Part shown: positions 32,255 to 40,807 of the stretch, piece after piece
How the letters are laid out: each line of letters begins with the position of its first letter
How positions within the stretch are numbered: the stretch's first letter is position 1
Assembly (NCBI GenBank): GCA_028278205.1
Contig: JANQES010000014.1
Span: 1-64,000 of the forward strand
Direction: 5' to 3'
Length of the DNA: 64,000 bases
Origin: Rhodothermales bacterium
GTDB lineage: Bacteria; Bacteroidota; Rhodothermia; Rhodothermales; Bin80
Program-made: the position numbers and the translations under genes
Notes under the pieces: model-generated
What the model saw: the letters and a program-made list of their open reading frames with translations, nothing else
Database searches by the model: none
What the model was told of the DNA's origin: nothing

Positions 32255-32445
32255 ATACACCCGAATTAGCATACCGATAAGAAGGTATCGAGGAGGTATG
32301 GATACCCGTTCATTGTGTGCCGTTGTTGTGGTGTACAAGAAGCAATCTGAAAAAAGTCTTCGTGGGTTTGGGGGAGACCATCAACTTACGGGTAGTACGG
32401 GTGCTTTTAACGAAAAGACTGACACCAACTCCTTCTTCGTCGCCC
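32255..32445. other. Leader region of the receptor operon
   Basis: No gene is supported here. An ORF from 32298 that runs into the receptor gene has no recognisable domain. The region must hold the promoter of the TonB-receptor unit; no good TAnnTTTG box with a partner was found. CGATAAGAAGGTATCG at 32275-32290 is a short dyad. Confidence 0.4.
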
Positions 32446-35151
32446 ATGCGTCGGTTCCTATCCCTTATCGTATTGTTCATAGCAACTACCCTGGCCGCTG
32501 TGTCTGCGGCTCAGGCGCAGAAACCGTCGGAGAACGCCCGGTATTCCTTTGAGAGCCGGGGGATGCCTCTGCAAGAGGCCCTCGAAGCGTTCATTGCCAA
32601 GACCCGCATCGGGGTCATCTACAACTCGGCGCTGGTGGCGGAAAAAAACACGTCGTGTGTCATCGAGCAGGCACCGGCCGACGATCTGCTCCGCTGTATT
32701 CTTGCGGGAAGCGATCTCTCCTTCGAGAAACTGCCCGGCGGGACCTATGCCCTCAAACAGAAAGAGGCGGGGGCCTCTTCTGCCACAGCTCCTGCCACGC
32801 GACGCAACCGCTATACCCTCAGCGGGTACGTCCGCGACGCGACGACTGGCGAGGCGCTCTTCAACGCCACGTTGTATGATCAGCTGCGCAAGACGGGGAC
32901 GACGACCAACGCGTACGGCTTCTTCAGTCTCACCTTGCCGGCAGGAGAGATCAACCTCATCATCTCGTATCTCGGCTACGAAAAAGCCCGCTACGCCGCC
33001 TCGCTCAATCGCGATCAAACCCTCCATGTCGATCTTCAGCCCGCGTCCATCGGTCTGGACACACTGGTCGTCGAGGCGACTCAGGCCGAAGCGCTGGAGC
33101 GGCAAACCCAGATGAGCGCGATCACGCTGCCGGTCAAGCAGATTCAGGAGTTGCCGGCGTTGTTGGGTGAGCCCGATGTGCTTCGGGCGCTTCAACTCCT
33201 GCCCGGCGTCCAGTCGGGTAACGAGGGAACCACCGGCCTCTACGTGCGGGGCGGCGGGGTGGATCAAAATCTGGTCTTGCTCGACGGCGCGCCGGTCTAC
33301 AACCCGTCCCACCTGTTTGGCTTCCTTTCCATCTTCCACGCCCGCATCCTCAACGACATCACCCTGATCAAAGGGGGATTCCCGGCGCGCTACGGCGGGC
33401 GGCTCTCGTCGGTCCTCGACATCAGTATGAAAGAGGGCAATATCAAGCGGATGACGGGCGAAGCCTCGCTGGGCCTGGCCGCCAGCAGCCTTACGCTCGA
33501 AGGACCGCTGCGTACAGACCGTACCGCCTTCATCCTGTCGGGCCGGCGCTCGTTCATCGACCTGGCCGCCCGCCCCTTCACCAACGCCAACGACTTCCCG
33601 GCCTATACGCTGTTCGACTTCAACGCCAAGATCAACCATCGCTTCTCCGACAAAGACCGGATCTACCTCAGCTTTTACGGCGGCAACGACAGCTACCTCC
33701 AGCGCAACGTCGTCGATGCCATAGACAACACCGGAGTTGCCGGCGCGGACGAGATCCGCAACGAGTTCGGCATTGCCTGGGGCAACCTCATCTCGACCCT
33801 GCGCTGGAACCATCTCTTCTCCGATAAACTCTTCGGCAACACCCTGCTTTTTCACAGCCGCTACCGGCTCAAGACTTCTGAAGAAGACCTCCAGTACACC
33901 CGGACCGAAGCGGGCATCAAACAGGAGTTGTATCGCCTCCGGTATGACTCCGGCGTGAGCGACTGGGGTTTTAAGGCTGATTTTGACTTCCTCCCCACAC
34001 CCGGCCATTACATCCGTTTCGGCGTCCACGCCACCCATCACACGTTTAAAACCGGGACCATCCAGACCCGGGAGGACATCGCCGACGCGCCGCTGCAGGA
34101 TGCCGTGCTGGCCCCCGTGGCAGACACCCGGACCCGCGAAGGCGCGTTCTACCTCGAAGACGACATCAAGCTCGGCAGGCGGTTCGGCGTGAACCTCGGC
34201 GTCCATGCCTCGGCCTACCGCGTCGAGGGGACGACGTATTCGTCGGTCCAGCCGAGGGTCTCGGCGCGGTATCTGCTGCCGTCCAACTGGGCCGTCAAGC
34301 TGTCGTATGCCCAGATGACACAGTACCTCCACCTGCTCGTCAACAGCGGTCTGGGGCTCCCGACCGACCTCTGGCTGCCAGCTACGAAGGCCATAAAACC
34401 GCAGCAGTCTCGGCAGATTGCCGCCGGGTTGGCGCACACCTTTGGCAACAAGGTTGAGGTCAGTGTGGAGGGCTATTACAAGACGATGGACGGCGTCATC
34501 GAGTACAAGGAGGGGGCCAACTTCCTCGATGCCAGCCGAGACTGGCAGGATAATGTCGAAGTGGGCGACGGCGAGTCGTACGGCGTCGAGGTTTTCGTGC
34601 AGAAGCGGGCGGGCCGCACGACGGGCTGGCTGGGCTACACCCTCTCGTGGACGGATCGGCAGTTCGAGACGCTCAACGACGGAGAATCCTTCCCCTTCCG
34701 CTATGACCGCCGCCACGACGTATCGCTGAACCTCATCCATCGCGTGAACGACTGGCTGACGCTGTCGGGATCCTGGGTTTATGGCACGGGCAATGCCGTG
34801 ACGATTGCTGATGCGCGCTTCAGCCCCGGCATCTTCTCCGACGCAAGCGGCCCGCGCGCCATCTATGCCTCGAACTTCGAAGTCCAACGTCTCGGCGCCC
34901 GCAACGGCTTTCGGATGCCGGCCTACCACCGGCTCGACTTCGGCGCGCAGATCGAGTGGCGCAACCGCTGGGGCACCCACCTCTTCACCCTGGGCACCTA
35001 CAACACCTACAGCCGCAAGAACCCCTACTTCCTCTTCGCCGAAGAAGAGCCCGTCCTTGAGGGCGGGTATCTGGTGGACAAAGAGACGGTCGTCAAACAG
35101 GCCAGCCTCTTCCCGCTCCTGCCCTCGTTCAGCTATAGCTTTCGTTTCTGA
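32446..35151 (+). CDS. TonB-dependent receptor with STN and carboxypeptidase-like N-terminal domains
   Basis: 901 residues. Signal peptide (MRRFLSLIVLFIATTLAAVSAAQAQ), an STN signalling domain (LQEALEAFIAKTRIGVIYNS..), a CarboxypepD_reg-like domain (LSGYVRDATTGEALFNATLY..), a plug (LLGEPDVLRALQLLPGVQSG, GLYVRGGGVDQNLVLLDGA, IKGGFPARYGGRLSSVLDI) and a 22-strand barrel ending FSYSFRF. It imports a large ligand across the outer membrane using TonB energy. The STN domain and the downstream sigma/FecR genes indicate a transcription-signalling receptor. It is followed 6 bases later by the DUF4249 gene. Confidence 0.92.
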   Translation: MRRFLSLIVLFIATTLAAVSAAQAQKPSENARYSFESRGMPLQEALEAFIAKTRIGVIYNSALVAEKNTSCVIEQAPADDLLRCILAGSDLSFEKLPGGTYALKQKEAGASSATAPATRRNRYTLSGYVRDATTGEALFNATLYDQLRKTGTTTNAYGFFSLTLPAGEINLIISYLGYEKARYAASLNRDQTLHVDLQPASIGLDTLVVEATQAEALERQTQMSAITLPVKQIQELPALLGEPDVLRALQLLPGVQSGNEGTTGLYVRGGGVDQNLVLLDGAPVYNPSHLFGFLSIFHARILNDITLIKGGFPARYGGRLSSVLDISMKEGNIKRMTGEASLGLAASSLTLEGPLRTDRTAFILSGRRSFIDLAARPFTNANDFPAYTLFDFNAKINHRFSDKDRIYLSFYGGNDSYLQRNVVDAIDNTGVAGADEIRNEFGIAWGNLISTLRWNHLFSDKLFGNTLLFHSRYRLKTSEEDLQYTRTEAGIKQELYRLRYDSGVSDWGFKADFDFLPTPGHYIRFGVHATHHTFKTGTIQTREDIADAPLQDAVLAPVADTRTREGAFYLEDDIKLGRRFGVNLGVHASAYRVEGTTYSSVQPRVSARYLLPSNWAVKLSYAQMTQYLHLLVNSGLGLPTDLWLPATKAIKPQQSRQIAAGLAHTFGNKVEVSVEGYYKTMDGVIEYKEGANFLDASRDWQDNVEVGDGESYGVEVFVQKRAGRTTGWLGYTLSWTDRQFETLNDGESFPFRYDRRHDVSLNLIHRVNDWLTLSGSWVYGTGNAVTIADARFSPGIFSDASGPRAIYASNFEVQRLGARNGFRMPAYHRLDFGAQIEWRNRWGTHLFTLGTYNTYSRKNPYFLFAEEEPVLEGGYLVDKETVVKQASLFPLLPSFSYSFRF

Positions 35152-35157
35152 CCCGAC

Positions 35158-36177
35158 ATGAGACCCGTTCCTCTTTATATGAAACGCGCCCCTTTCAGCA
35201 TCCTGATGCTGGTGGTCTTCCTGGCGGCCTGCCAGCAAGACCTCATCATCGATGCCGACATCCCGGAGCCCGATGCCGAGTTGGTCGTCAGCGGCCTGTT
35301 TCGCCCGGATAGCCTCTGGGAGGTTTATATCAACACCACGACGCCGCTCCTCGGAACCACAAAGCCGACAGCCGTTACCGACGCCACGGTGGAGATCCTT
35401 GAAGGCGATCAGGTTATCGACGTGCTACCCTATGAGGGCTCCGTCTTTTCCCAATCGCTGCCCCATGTGTTTTTCGATCCCGATGAAAACCGGGCAAGCA
35501 TGGGGCGCTATCGGTCTCGGGGAAAGCAGCCCCGCGTAGGAACAGAATATCGGATTCGCGTAACGGCTCCCGGCTTTGACGCCGTCACCGGCACGGGGCA
35601 CATTCCCCGGCAGGTAGCCCTCCTCGAAGGAGCCTACCGAGAAAACGTCGCCGCCGATGTCGTCGGGGCGCTCGATGAAGTCAGGCTGACCTTCGAAGAT
35701 CCGACGGGCGAGACGAACTACTACAACCTCCGCGTTCATCATCAGGGCGTAGACACGACCTCCGGGTTCGTCGGGGCGGTCTCGTACGGGTTCTCGGTGA
35801 TCTCGGATCTACAGGACGACTTCTTCGGGGCCAATCCGGACGACTTCCTCGGCGACCGGGATCTCTTCGAAGTCAAAGAAGACGGCGTGACGTTCAACGA
35901 CGCTTTTTTCGACGGGCAGCGGAAGGAGATCGTGTTGCAGGTGCGCGGAAGGGCGGCGCGTGGTTGCTCAAGCGGCGGGGCCTTTGTGTGCCGGACCATC
36001 GTCGAACTCTCTACCGTCACCGAGGCGTTCTACCGGTATCACCGGACGTTGCAGCTTCAGAGCGAATCGACCGAGAACCCGTTCGCCGAACCGGTTTCCA
36101 TCTTTAGCAACATGGACAACGGCCTGGGGGTCTTCGCCGGCTATAATACCGCCGTCTGGATTCATCAAAGCCCTTAA
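35158..36177 (+). CDS. DUF4249 lipoprotein partner of the TonB receptor
   Basis: 339 residues. The leader has MLVVFLAAC, a clear lipobox. SGLFRPDSLWEVYINTTTPLL, DATVEILEGDQVID, GTEYRIRVTAPGFDAVTG and EAFYRYHRTLQLQSES..NPFAEPVSIFSN are diagnostic of DUF4249, surface-exposed lipoproteins normally paired with this receptor type. It probably caps or feeds the receptor. Operonic with its neighbours. Confidence 0.88.
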   Translation: MRPVPLYMKRAPFSILMLVVFLAACQQDLIIDADIPEPDAELVVSGLFRPDSLWEVYINTTTPLLGTTKPTAVTDATVEILEGDQVIDVLPYEGSVFSQSLPHVFFDPDENRASMGRYRSRGKQPRVGTEYRIRVTAPGFDAVTGTGHIPRQVALLEGAYRENVAADVVGALDEVRLTFEDPTGETNYYNLRVHHQGVDTTSGFVGAVSYGFSVISDLQDDFFGANPDDFLGDRDLFEVKEDGVTFNDAFFDGQRKEIVLQVRGRAARGCSSGGAFVCRTIVELSTVTEAFYRYHRTLQLQSESTENPFAEPVSIFSNMDNGLGVFAGYNTAVWIHQSP

Positions 36178-36191
36178 CGAATCCATCCTTT

Positions 36192-36749
36192 TTGACTACG
36201 CTGGAGCAAACATCCTCGACAGAGACGTTAGCCGCGCTTGATGAAGCGGGGTTCGTGGCGCTATACACGGCGTACTATCCGGAGCTGCTGCGCTATGCGG
36301 AACGCTTCCTCGGCGAGGATACGCGGGCGCACGATGCCGTCCAGGAAGCGTTCCTTCGGCTATGGAAACGAAAAGCGACCATCGACCCCGGACGCTCTGT
36401 GCGCGCCTTGCTTTACAAGGCCGTTCGCAACCTGGTGTTCAATCACAAGCGCGACACTCAACGCCATCAATACCTGCTCGATACGATGGATCATACGAGA
36501 TCGAACCCCGATCCGGAGGCGCTGGCCGGCACCACCCTGATCGGCGAAAAGATCAAGGGATGGGTGCAGGAGCTGCCGGATCGGCGGCGAGAAGCCTTCG
36601 AACTGAGCCGCTTCGACGGACTCCGGCACGACGAGATTGCCACGATCATGGGCGTGGCGACGAAAACCGTCGAAAACCACATCCTGCTGGCCTTGAAATT
36701 CCTACGCGACAAACTCAACGCCTTTGACCCACAGCTACTACAGCCATGA
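36192..36749 (+). CDS. ECF sigma factor (FecI-like)
   Basis: 185 residues from a TTG at 36192; no ATG gives a full domain. Sigma-70 region 2 is FVALYTAYYPELLRYAERFL..HDAVQEAFLRLWKRK, and region 4 is LPDRRREAFELSRFDGLRHDEIATIMGVATKTVENHI, typical of the Bacteroidota FecI-like group. It is presumably held by the next gene's FecR and released on ligand signalling by the receptor. It overlaps FecR by ATGA. Confidence 0.9.
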   Translation: MTTLEQTSSTETLAALDEAGFVALYTAYYPELLRYAERFLGEDTRAHDAVQEAFLRLWKRKATIDPGRSVRALLYKAVRNLVFNHKRDTQRHQYLLDTMDHTRSNPDPEALAGTTLIGEKIKGWVQELPDRRREAFELSRFDGLRHDEIATIMGVATKTVENHILLALKFLRDKLNAFDPQLLQP

Positions 36750-37732
36750 CCCCACCACGCCCATCATCGTCGTCGGACGCCGCCGCGGCCCTGGCAGAGT
36801 TGCAAGCGCTGCTTCGCCGCGAGGCGGCCGACGAGCAGGAGGAACTCGAACGCGCCTGGCACCTGGCCGGGCACGCGCAGACGCCGCCCCTCGAAGCACC
36901 TGAGCTTGCCGAGGCGGTGGCGGCTTTTGAAAAAGCGCTTCAAACGACGCCGGAGCAGCGTCCCAGGGCCTCCCGCAGCCCGGTCCGTCGCCGCCGGTCT
37001 TTCAAAGGACGATGGATGGCGCTCGCTACCCTGGCGGCTCTGGGAAGTCTCCTCGCGTGGTTCCTGTTTACCCCCGTCCGCCTGACAGCGCCTGCCGGCG
37101 CGACGACGGTCGCGACACTGACCGACGGATCGAGTGTGACGCTTAATCACGGCGCGACGCTTCAGTATCGCCGGGGGCTCTGGGGACGGACCCGCACCGT
37201 AATGTTGACCGGCGAAGCGTATTTCGACGTGAAGCCAGACTCCCGACCTTTTATCATAGAGACCTTCAACGCCACGGTGGAAGTCCTGGGCACCACCTTC
37301 AGCGTGCGCGCCTGGCCCGAAGGCGATAGGCCCGAGACATCGCTGATGGTCACCTCAGGGCAGGTGCGGTTTGCGCCGCGTCTTGCCCAGGCGAAGACCG
37401 TCACGTTGACCTCGGGACAGATGAGTCGTGTCCTTGAGGCAGCGACGGCTCCTTCCTCTCCCGAACCCTTCAATGCAGATCTGGCGATGCTCTGGCTCGA
37501 CGGCGGCCTTGCCTTTATCGAGCGCCCGCTCTCCGCCTTGTTCGTCGAACTGGAACGCCGCTTCGGCATCGCCATTGAGGTGGATTCCTCAATGTCTACC
37601 TCGGATACCTTGACGTGGATACAACCCCGCCTCCAAAGTGCCGAGGCCGCCCTCATCGATGTATGCAGCCACTCGGGGTGCCGGTATGAACAAACACCTA
37701 CCGGTTTTCGCATCGTCGGCGCGTCGGAGTGA
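36746..37732 (+). CDS. FecR-type anti-sigma factor with C-terminal STN-like domain
   Basis: 328 residues. A cytoplasmic N-terminus of about 90 residues, one TM (WMALATLAALGSLLAWFLFT, about 91-110), then the FecR domain (TLTDGSSVTLNHGATLQYRR, RTVMLTGEAYFDVKPDSRPFIIET, VEVLGTTFSVRAW) and a C-terminal DUF4974/STN-like domain (PLSALFVELERRFGIAIEVD..). It couples the signal of the TonB receptor's STN domain to the sigma factor. Unusually, receptor and lipoprotein precede sigma and FecR here. Confidence 0.9.
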   Translation: MTPPRPSSSSDAAAALAELQALLRREAADEQEELERAWHLAGHAQTPPLEAPELAEAVAAFEKALQTTPEQRPRASRSPVRRRRSFKGRWMALATLAALGSLLAWFLFTPVRLTAPAGATTVATLTDGSSVTLNHGATLQYRRGLWGRTRTVMLTGEAYFDVKPDSRPFIIETFNATVEVLGTTFSVRAWPEGDRPETSLMVTSGQVRFAPRLAQAKTVTLTSGQMSRVLEAATAPSSPEPFNADLAMLWLDGGLAFIERPLSALFVELERRFGIAIEVDSSMSTSDTLTWIQPRLQSAEAALIDVCSHSGCRYEQTPTGFRIVGASE

Positions 37733-37852
37733 TGGTCGAACAAGGAGGCTATAAAAATCACCCGTAACGCTGTCAACTCGGAATCACTGGCGGCAGATGC
37801 ACCGTAAGATCCTCAAGAGCCATTCAAAACGGGCTCATCCAGCGAGGACGTC

Positions 37853-38203
37853 ATGTCGGTGCAAACCAAACCGTTTATCACCCCGGAAGAATACCTGGAA
37901 CGCGAGCGCGCCGCCGAGTTCAAGAGCGAGTACTACAACGGCGAGGTCTTTGCGATGTCCGGCGGCAGCCGCAATCATGTAAAGTTTGAGTTTTATCGAT
38001 CCATCGCGTCGTTGCGAGAGTACGTGCTCGTGGCGCAGGATCGGCGGAGCGTCGAGGGATTCCGCAAGAACGAGGAGGGTCACTGGGTGCTTTATGAAGC
38101 AGATACCGAACAAGGCACCATCGAAATGGCCTTGATAGGCTGCACGCTCAAGCTGGACGACCTCTACGCCAACGTCACATTCGACGCAGCTTCGACGACG
38201 TAA
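37853..38203 (+). pseudogene. Uma2-family protein with internal in-frame deletion
   Basis: 116 residues instead of the usual 185-195. The N-terminus MSVQTKPFITPEEYLERERA, EFKSEYYNGEVFAMSGGS is a normal Uma2 start, and YRSIASLREYVLVAQDRRSV with the rest is a normal Uma2 end. The central 70-80 residues with the PD-(D/E)XK core (normally PDVVVVC.. and VEVLS) are missing: GGSRNH is joined directly to VKFEFYRSIASL. It remains open but is surely without nuclease activity. Uma2 genes are highly duplicated in Bacteroidota and cyanobacteria, and decayed copies are expected. Confidence 0.75.
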
Positions 38204-38344
38204 ATTCGCATTCCATCCTTTTCACATCTCATCTGCTCCATCTGCGCCCATCAGCGTTCATCAGCGGTTGCAATTAATCCGCCGTTGCAATACCTATATG
38301 GACACGACGCCCCTGCTTCCTCAGGCCACCCATCCCCCATTGCT
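38204..38344. other. Spacer with half CATCTGCGCCCATCAGCG words
   Basis: 38230-38270 contains words of the kind CATCTGCTCCATCTGCGCC then CATCAGCGTTCATCAGCGG, one arm of a word element that I recall in complete form from other genomes. GCGGTTGCAATTAATCCGC forms a small dyad at 38264-38283. No gene. Confidence 0.45.
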
Positions 38345-40360
38345 ATGAAACGCTGTGTGCTCACCCTCGTGCTGATGAGCTTCGCCGCCGTGCTCTATGC
38401 ACAGACGCCGGAGATACTCTCGCTGGACCTCTACTTCGAAATGGAGTCGGTCTCTAACCCCCGCATCGCGCCCGACGGCAGCGAGATCGTTTACACGCGC
38501 GGGTGGATCGACAAGATGAACGACCGCCGCGAATCGAGCCTGTGGATCATGAATGCCGACGGTTCGAAAAACCGCTTCCTCGTCGATGGAAGCAATGCCC
38601 GGTGGAGCCCCGACGGCTCGCGCATCGCCTTCACGGCCAAAGGTGAGCCCGAAGGCACGCAACTGTTCGTGCTCTACCGAGACACGCCCGGCCCTGCCAC
38701 GCAGATCACCCGCCTCGAACACAGCCCGTCGAACATCCAATGGTCGCCCGACGGCGAGTGGATTGCTTTTACGATGTTCGTGCCGGCACAGCACGGCTGG
38801 ACGATCGACATGCCGAAAAAACCGAAGGGCGCTAAATGGACCCAGACGCCCCGGATTGTCGAAAATCTGGTCTACCGGCGTGACCGGATCGGATTCTACG
38901 AGGAAGGCCACACGCACGTCTTCGTGGCGCCGGCCTCCGGCGGCACGCCCCGGCAGCTTACGTCGGGCGATTGGCATCACGGACGCAGCGGCATCTCGTG
39001 GACACCCGACGGCCAGGAGATCGTCCTGGGCAGCCTCCGCATCGAAGACTCGGAATATGCCTGGCGCGAGTCAGAGATCTACGCCGTCAACGTCGAATCG
39101 GGCGATATCCGCCAGTTGACCACGCGCAAAGGCCCCGACACCGGCCCCGTCGTCTCGCCCGATGGACGCTACGTGGCCTACACCGGCTACGATTTTTCGG
39201 ACGACACGTTCATCGCCCGGAGTCTTTACGTGATGAACATCGACGGCACGGGCGCCCGCGAGCTTTCCGGCAACCTCGACCGCTCGCCGGGCGGGCTGAA
39301 GTGGGCCGAGGACAACACGGGCATCTATTTCACGGCCAACGATCACGGCACGCGCAACCTCTACTTCGCCCCGTTGCGCGGCACGGTGCAGCCCATCACC
39401 ACCGGCAATCACATGCTCACCGTCACCGACATCAACGACGGGCGGGCCGTCGGGGTGATGTCGGATTATCACAACTATTCGGTGATGGTCGGCTTCGACG
39501 TGGATAATCCTTCGACGGCGACGCTGGTGAACGTCAACGAGGATGTGCTGGGCCGGGTCGATCTGGGCGAAGTCGAAGAAATCCGCTACAATTCGGTGGA
39601 CGATCTGGAGATTCAGGGCTGGGTCATCAAGCCGCCGGATTTCGATGCGAGCCAGAAATACCCGCTGATCCTGGTGATCCACGGCGGGCCGCACGGGATG
39701 TATAACGTGGGGTTCAACTATGCCTGGCAATATCACGCGGCCAAGGGCTACGTGGTGCTCTACACCAACCCGCGCGGCTCGTCGGGCTACGGCAGCGCCT
39801 TCGGCAACGCCATCAAAAGAGCCTACCCCGGCAAGGACTACAACGACCTGATGAACGGCGTCGATCAGGTCATCGCGCAGGGGTATATCGACGAGAATAA
39901 TATGTTCGTCTACGGATGCAGCGGCGGCGGTGTGCTCACGTCGTGGATCGTCGGGCATACGAACCGGTTCGCGGCGGCTTCGGCCAACTGCCCGGTGACC
40001 AACTGGCTCTCGTTCGTCGGCACCACCGACGGCGCGACGTGGTATTACAACTTCGACAAGCTGCCCTGGGAAGACCCGTCAGAACACCTGCGTCGCTCGC
40101 CGCTGATGTACGTCGGCAACGTGACGACGCCGACGATGCTGATGACGGGCGTCAAAGACCTGCGCACGCCGATTTCGCAGACCGAAGAATTCTACCAGGC
40201 GCTCAAACTGCGCAAGGTGCCCACGGCCATGGTGCGGTTCAACGAAGAGTTCCACGGCACCTCGTCGAAGCCGTCGAACTACCTCCGCACGCAACTCTAC
40301 CTCCATTACTGGTTCAAAAAACACAGCCGCGAGCCGGCAGCCACGGTGGGTTCACAGTGA
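38345..40360 (+). CDS. S9 family prolyl oligopeptidase/dipeptidyl peptidase-like (copy 2)
   Basis: 671 residues from ATG 38345. Signal peptide MKRCVLTLVLMSFAAVLYAQ. A TolB-like propeller with repeated NARWSPDGSRIAF, NIQWSPDGEWIAFT and PVVSPDGRYVAYTG blades is followed by the hydrolase domain (PLILVIHGGPHGMYN, YVVLYTNPRGSSGYG). The nucleophile is Ser526 in YGCSGGGVLTSW, a Cys-flanked variant of GxSxG; Asp is in MTGVKDLRTP and His in NEEFHGTSSKPS. Probable periplasmic oligopeptide-degrading enzyme of the S9C type. Confidence 0.9.
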   Translation: MKRCVLTLVLMSFAAVLYAQTPEILSLDLYFEMESVSNPRIAPDGSEIVYTRGWIDKMNDRRESSLWIMNADGSKNRFLVDGSNARWSPDGSRIAFTAKGEPEGTQLFVLYRDTPGPATQITRLEHSPSNIQWSPDGEWIAFTMFVPAQHGWTIDMPKKPKGAKWTQTPRIVENLVYRRDRIGFYEEGHTHVFVAPASGGTPRQLTSGDWHHGRSGISWTPDGQEIVLGSLRIEDSEYAWRESEIYAVNVESGDIRQLTTRKGPDTGPVVSPDGRYVAYTGYDFSDDTFIARSLYVMNIDGTGARELSGNLDRSPGGLKWAEDNTGIYFTANDHGTRNLYFAPLRGTVQPITTGNHMLTVTDINDGRAVGVMSDYHNYSVMVGFDVDNPSTATLVNVNEDVLGRVDLGEVEEIRYNSVDDLEIQGWVIKPPDFDASQKYPLILVIHGGPHGMYNVGFNYAWQYHAAKGYVVLYTNPRGSSGYGSAFGNAIKRAYPGKDYNDLMNGVDQVIAQGYIDENNMFVYGCSGGGVLTSWIVGHTNRFAAASANCPVTNWLSFVGTTDGATWYYNFDKLPWEDPSEHLRRSPLMYVGNVTTPTMLMTGVKDLRTPISQTEEFYQALKLRKVPTAMVRFNEEFHGTSSKPSNYLRTQLYLHYWFKKHSREPAATVGSQ

Positions 40361-40363
40361 GCC

Positions 40364-40445
40364 GATTTTAGATTTTGGATTTTGGATTGTTTATTTCCAG
40401 GCAATCCAATAATCGAAAAAGCCGCGCCGGTCACTCAGCGCGGCG
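40364..40445. repeat. Truncated family-A element with core (A8)
   Basis: A complete left arm (ATTTTAG, ATTTTGG, ATTTTGG, ATTG) at 40364-40389 is followed by only CAATCCAA at 40402-40409, and then by the core hairpin AATCGAAAAAGCCGCGCC..GCGCGGCG. The right arm is missing; the sequence breaks into a gene remnant. Confidence 0.8.
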
Positions 40446-40540
40446 TTGGTGGGCATCCTGCTGGCGATGATCCTTTCCAACACGGGCGTCCTGCCGGGCG
40501 ATTCGCCGGCCTACGATTACCTGATCGACCCCGGCGTCAG
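40440..40540 (+). pseudogene. Fragment of a DUF819-like membrane protein
   Basis: In frame from 40440 the translation reads AALVGILLAMILSNTGVLP then GDSPAYDYLIDPGVSL, which resembles the second hydrophobic segment of DUF819 membrane proteins (LSNxGLxPxDSPxYD). After that the frame becomes unrelated and stops at 40626. It directly follows the truncated repeat A8, suggesting that both were cut by the same deletion. Assignment is from memory of the family. Confidence 0.4.
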
Positions 40541-40807
40541 CCTCGTACGCCATGGAGGCCTCGCTTTTATGGTCTCGTCGAAAAGGATATCGATAAAGTG
40601 GTTTTGCATCAAGGACGATACGCCCTGAGAACGGCGCGCGGTTTTGCAGAGAAGCCGTTCGAACGAAATGGGAAGGCATCGTCCAGGGTTTTCCTTCGAA
40701 GAAAAATCCTTCGTACTTTTCCTGTCCACCACCCTCGGCGTCATTAAGGCGTGTGGGCCTTCGGCCTGAGAGGCGTCTCACGGCGAATGTCCATGCGTCC
40801 TGATATC
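40541..40807. other. Spacer, no gene seen
   Basis: No coding signal. A TACTTTTC sequence near 40712 could be a weak -7 box for the following envelope gene. GAAGAAAAATCCTTCG and similar short inverted pieces occur near 40700. Confidence 0.35.

Noticed and set aside
32298-32552. Small ORF after GAGGAGGT upstream of the TonB receptor
   Set aside because: The ribosome-site-like sequence is directly against the ATG, the ORF runs into the receptor gene in another frame, and the protein has no features.
32458-35238. Very long open frame (926 codons) on the minus strand opposite the TonB receptor
   Set aside because: It is the antisense shadow of a high-GC gene; the plus-strand frame has a signal peptide, plug and barrel motifs, and the antisense translation has no recognisable domain.
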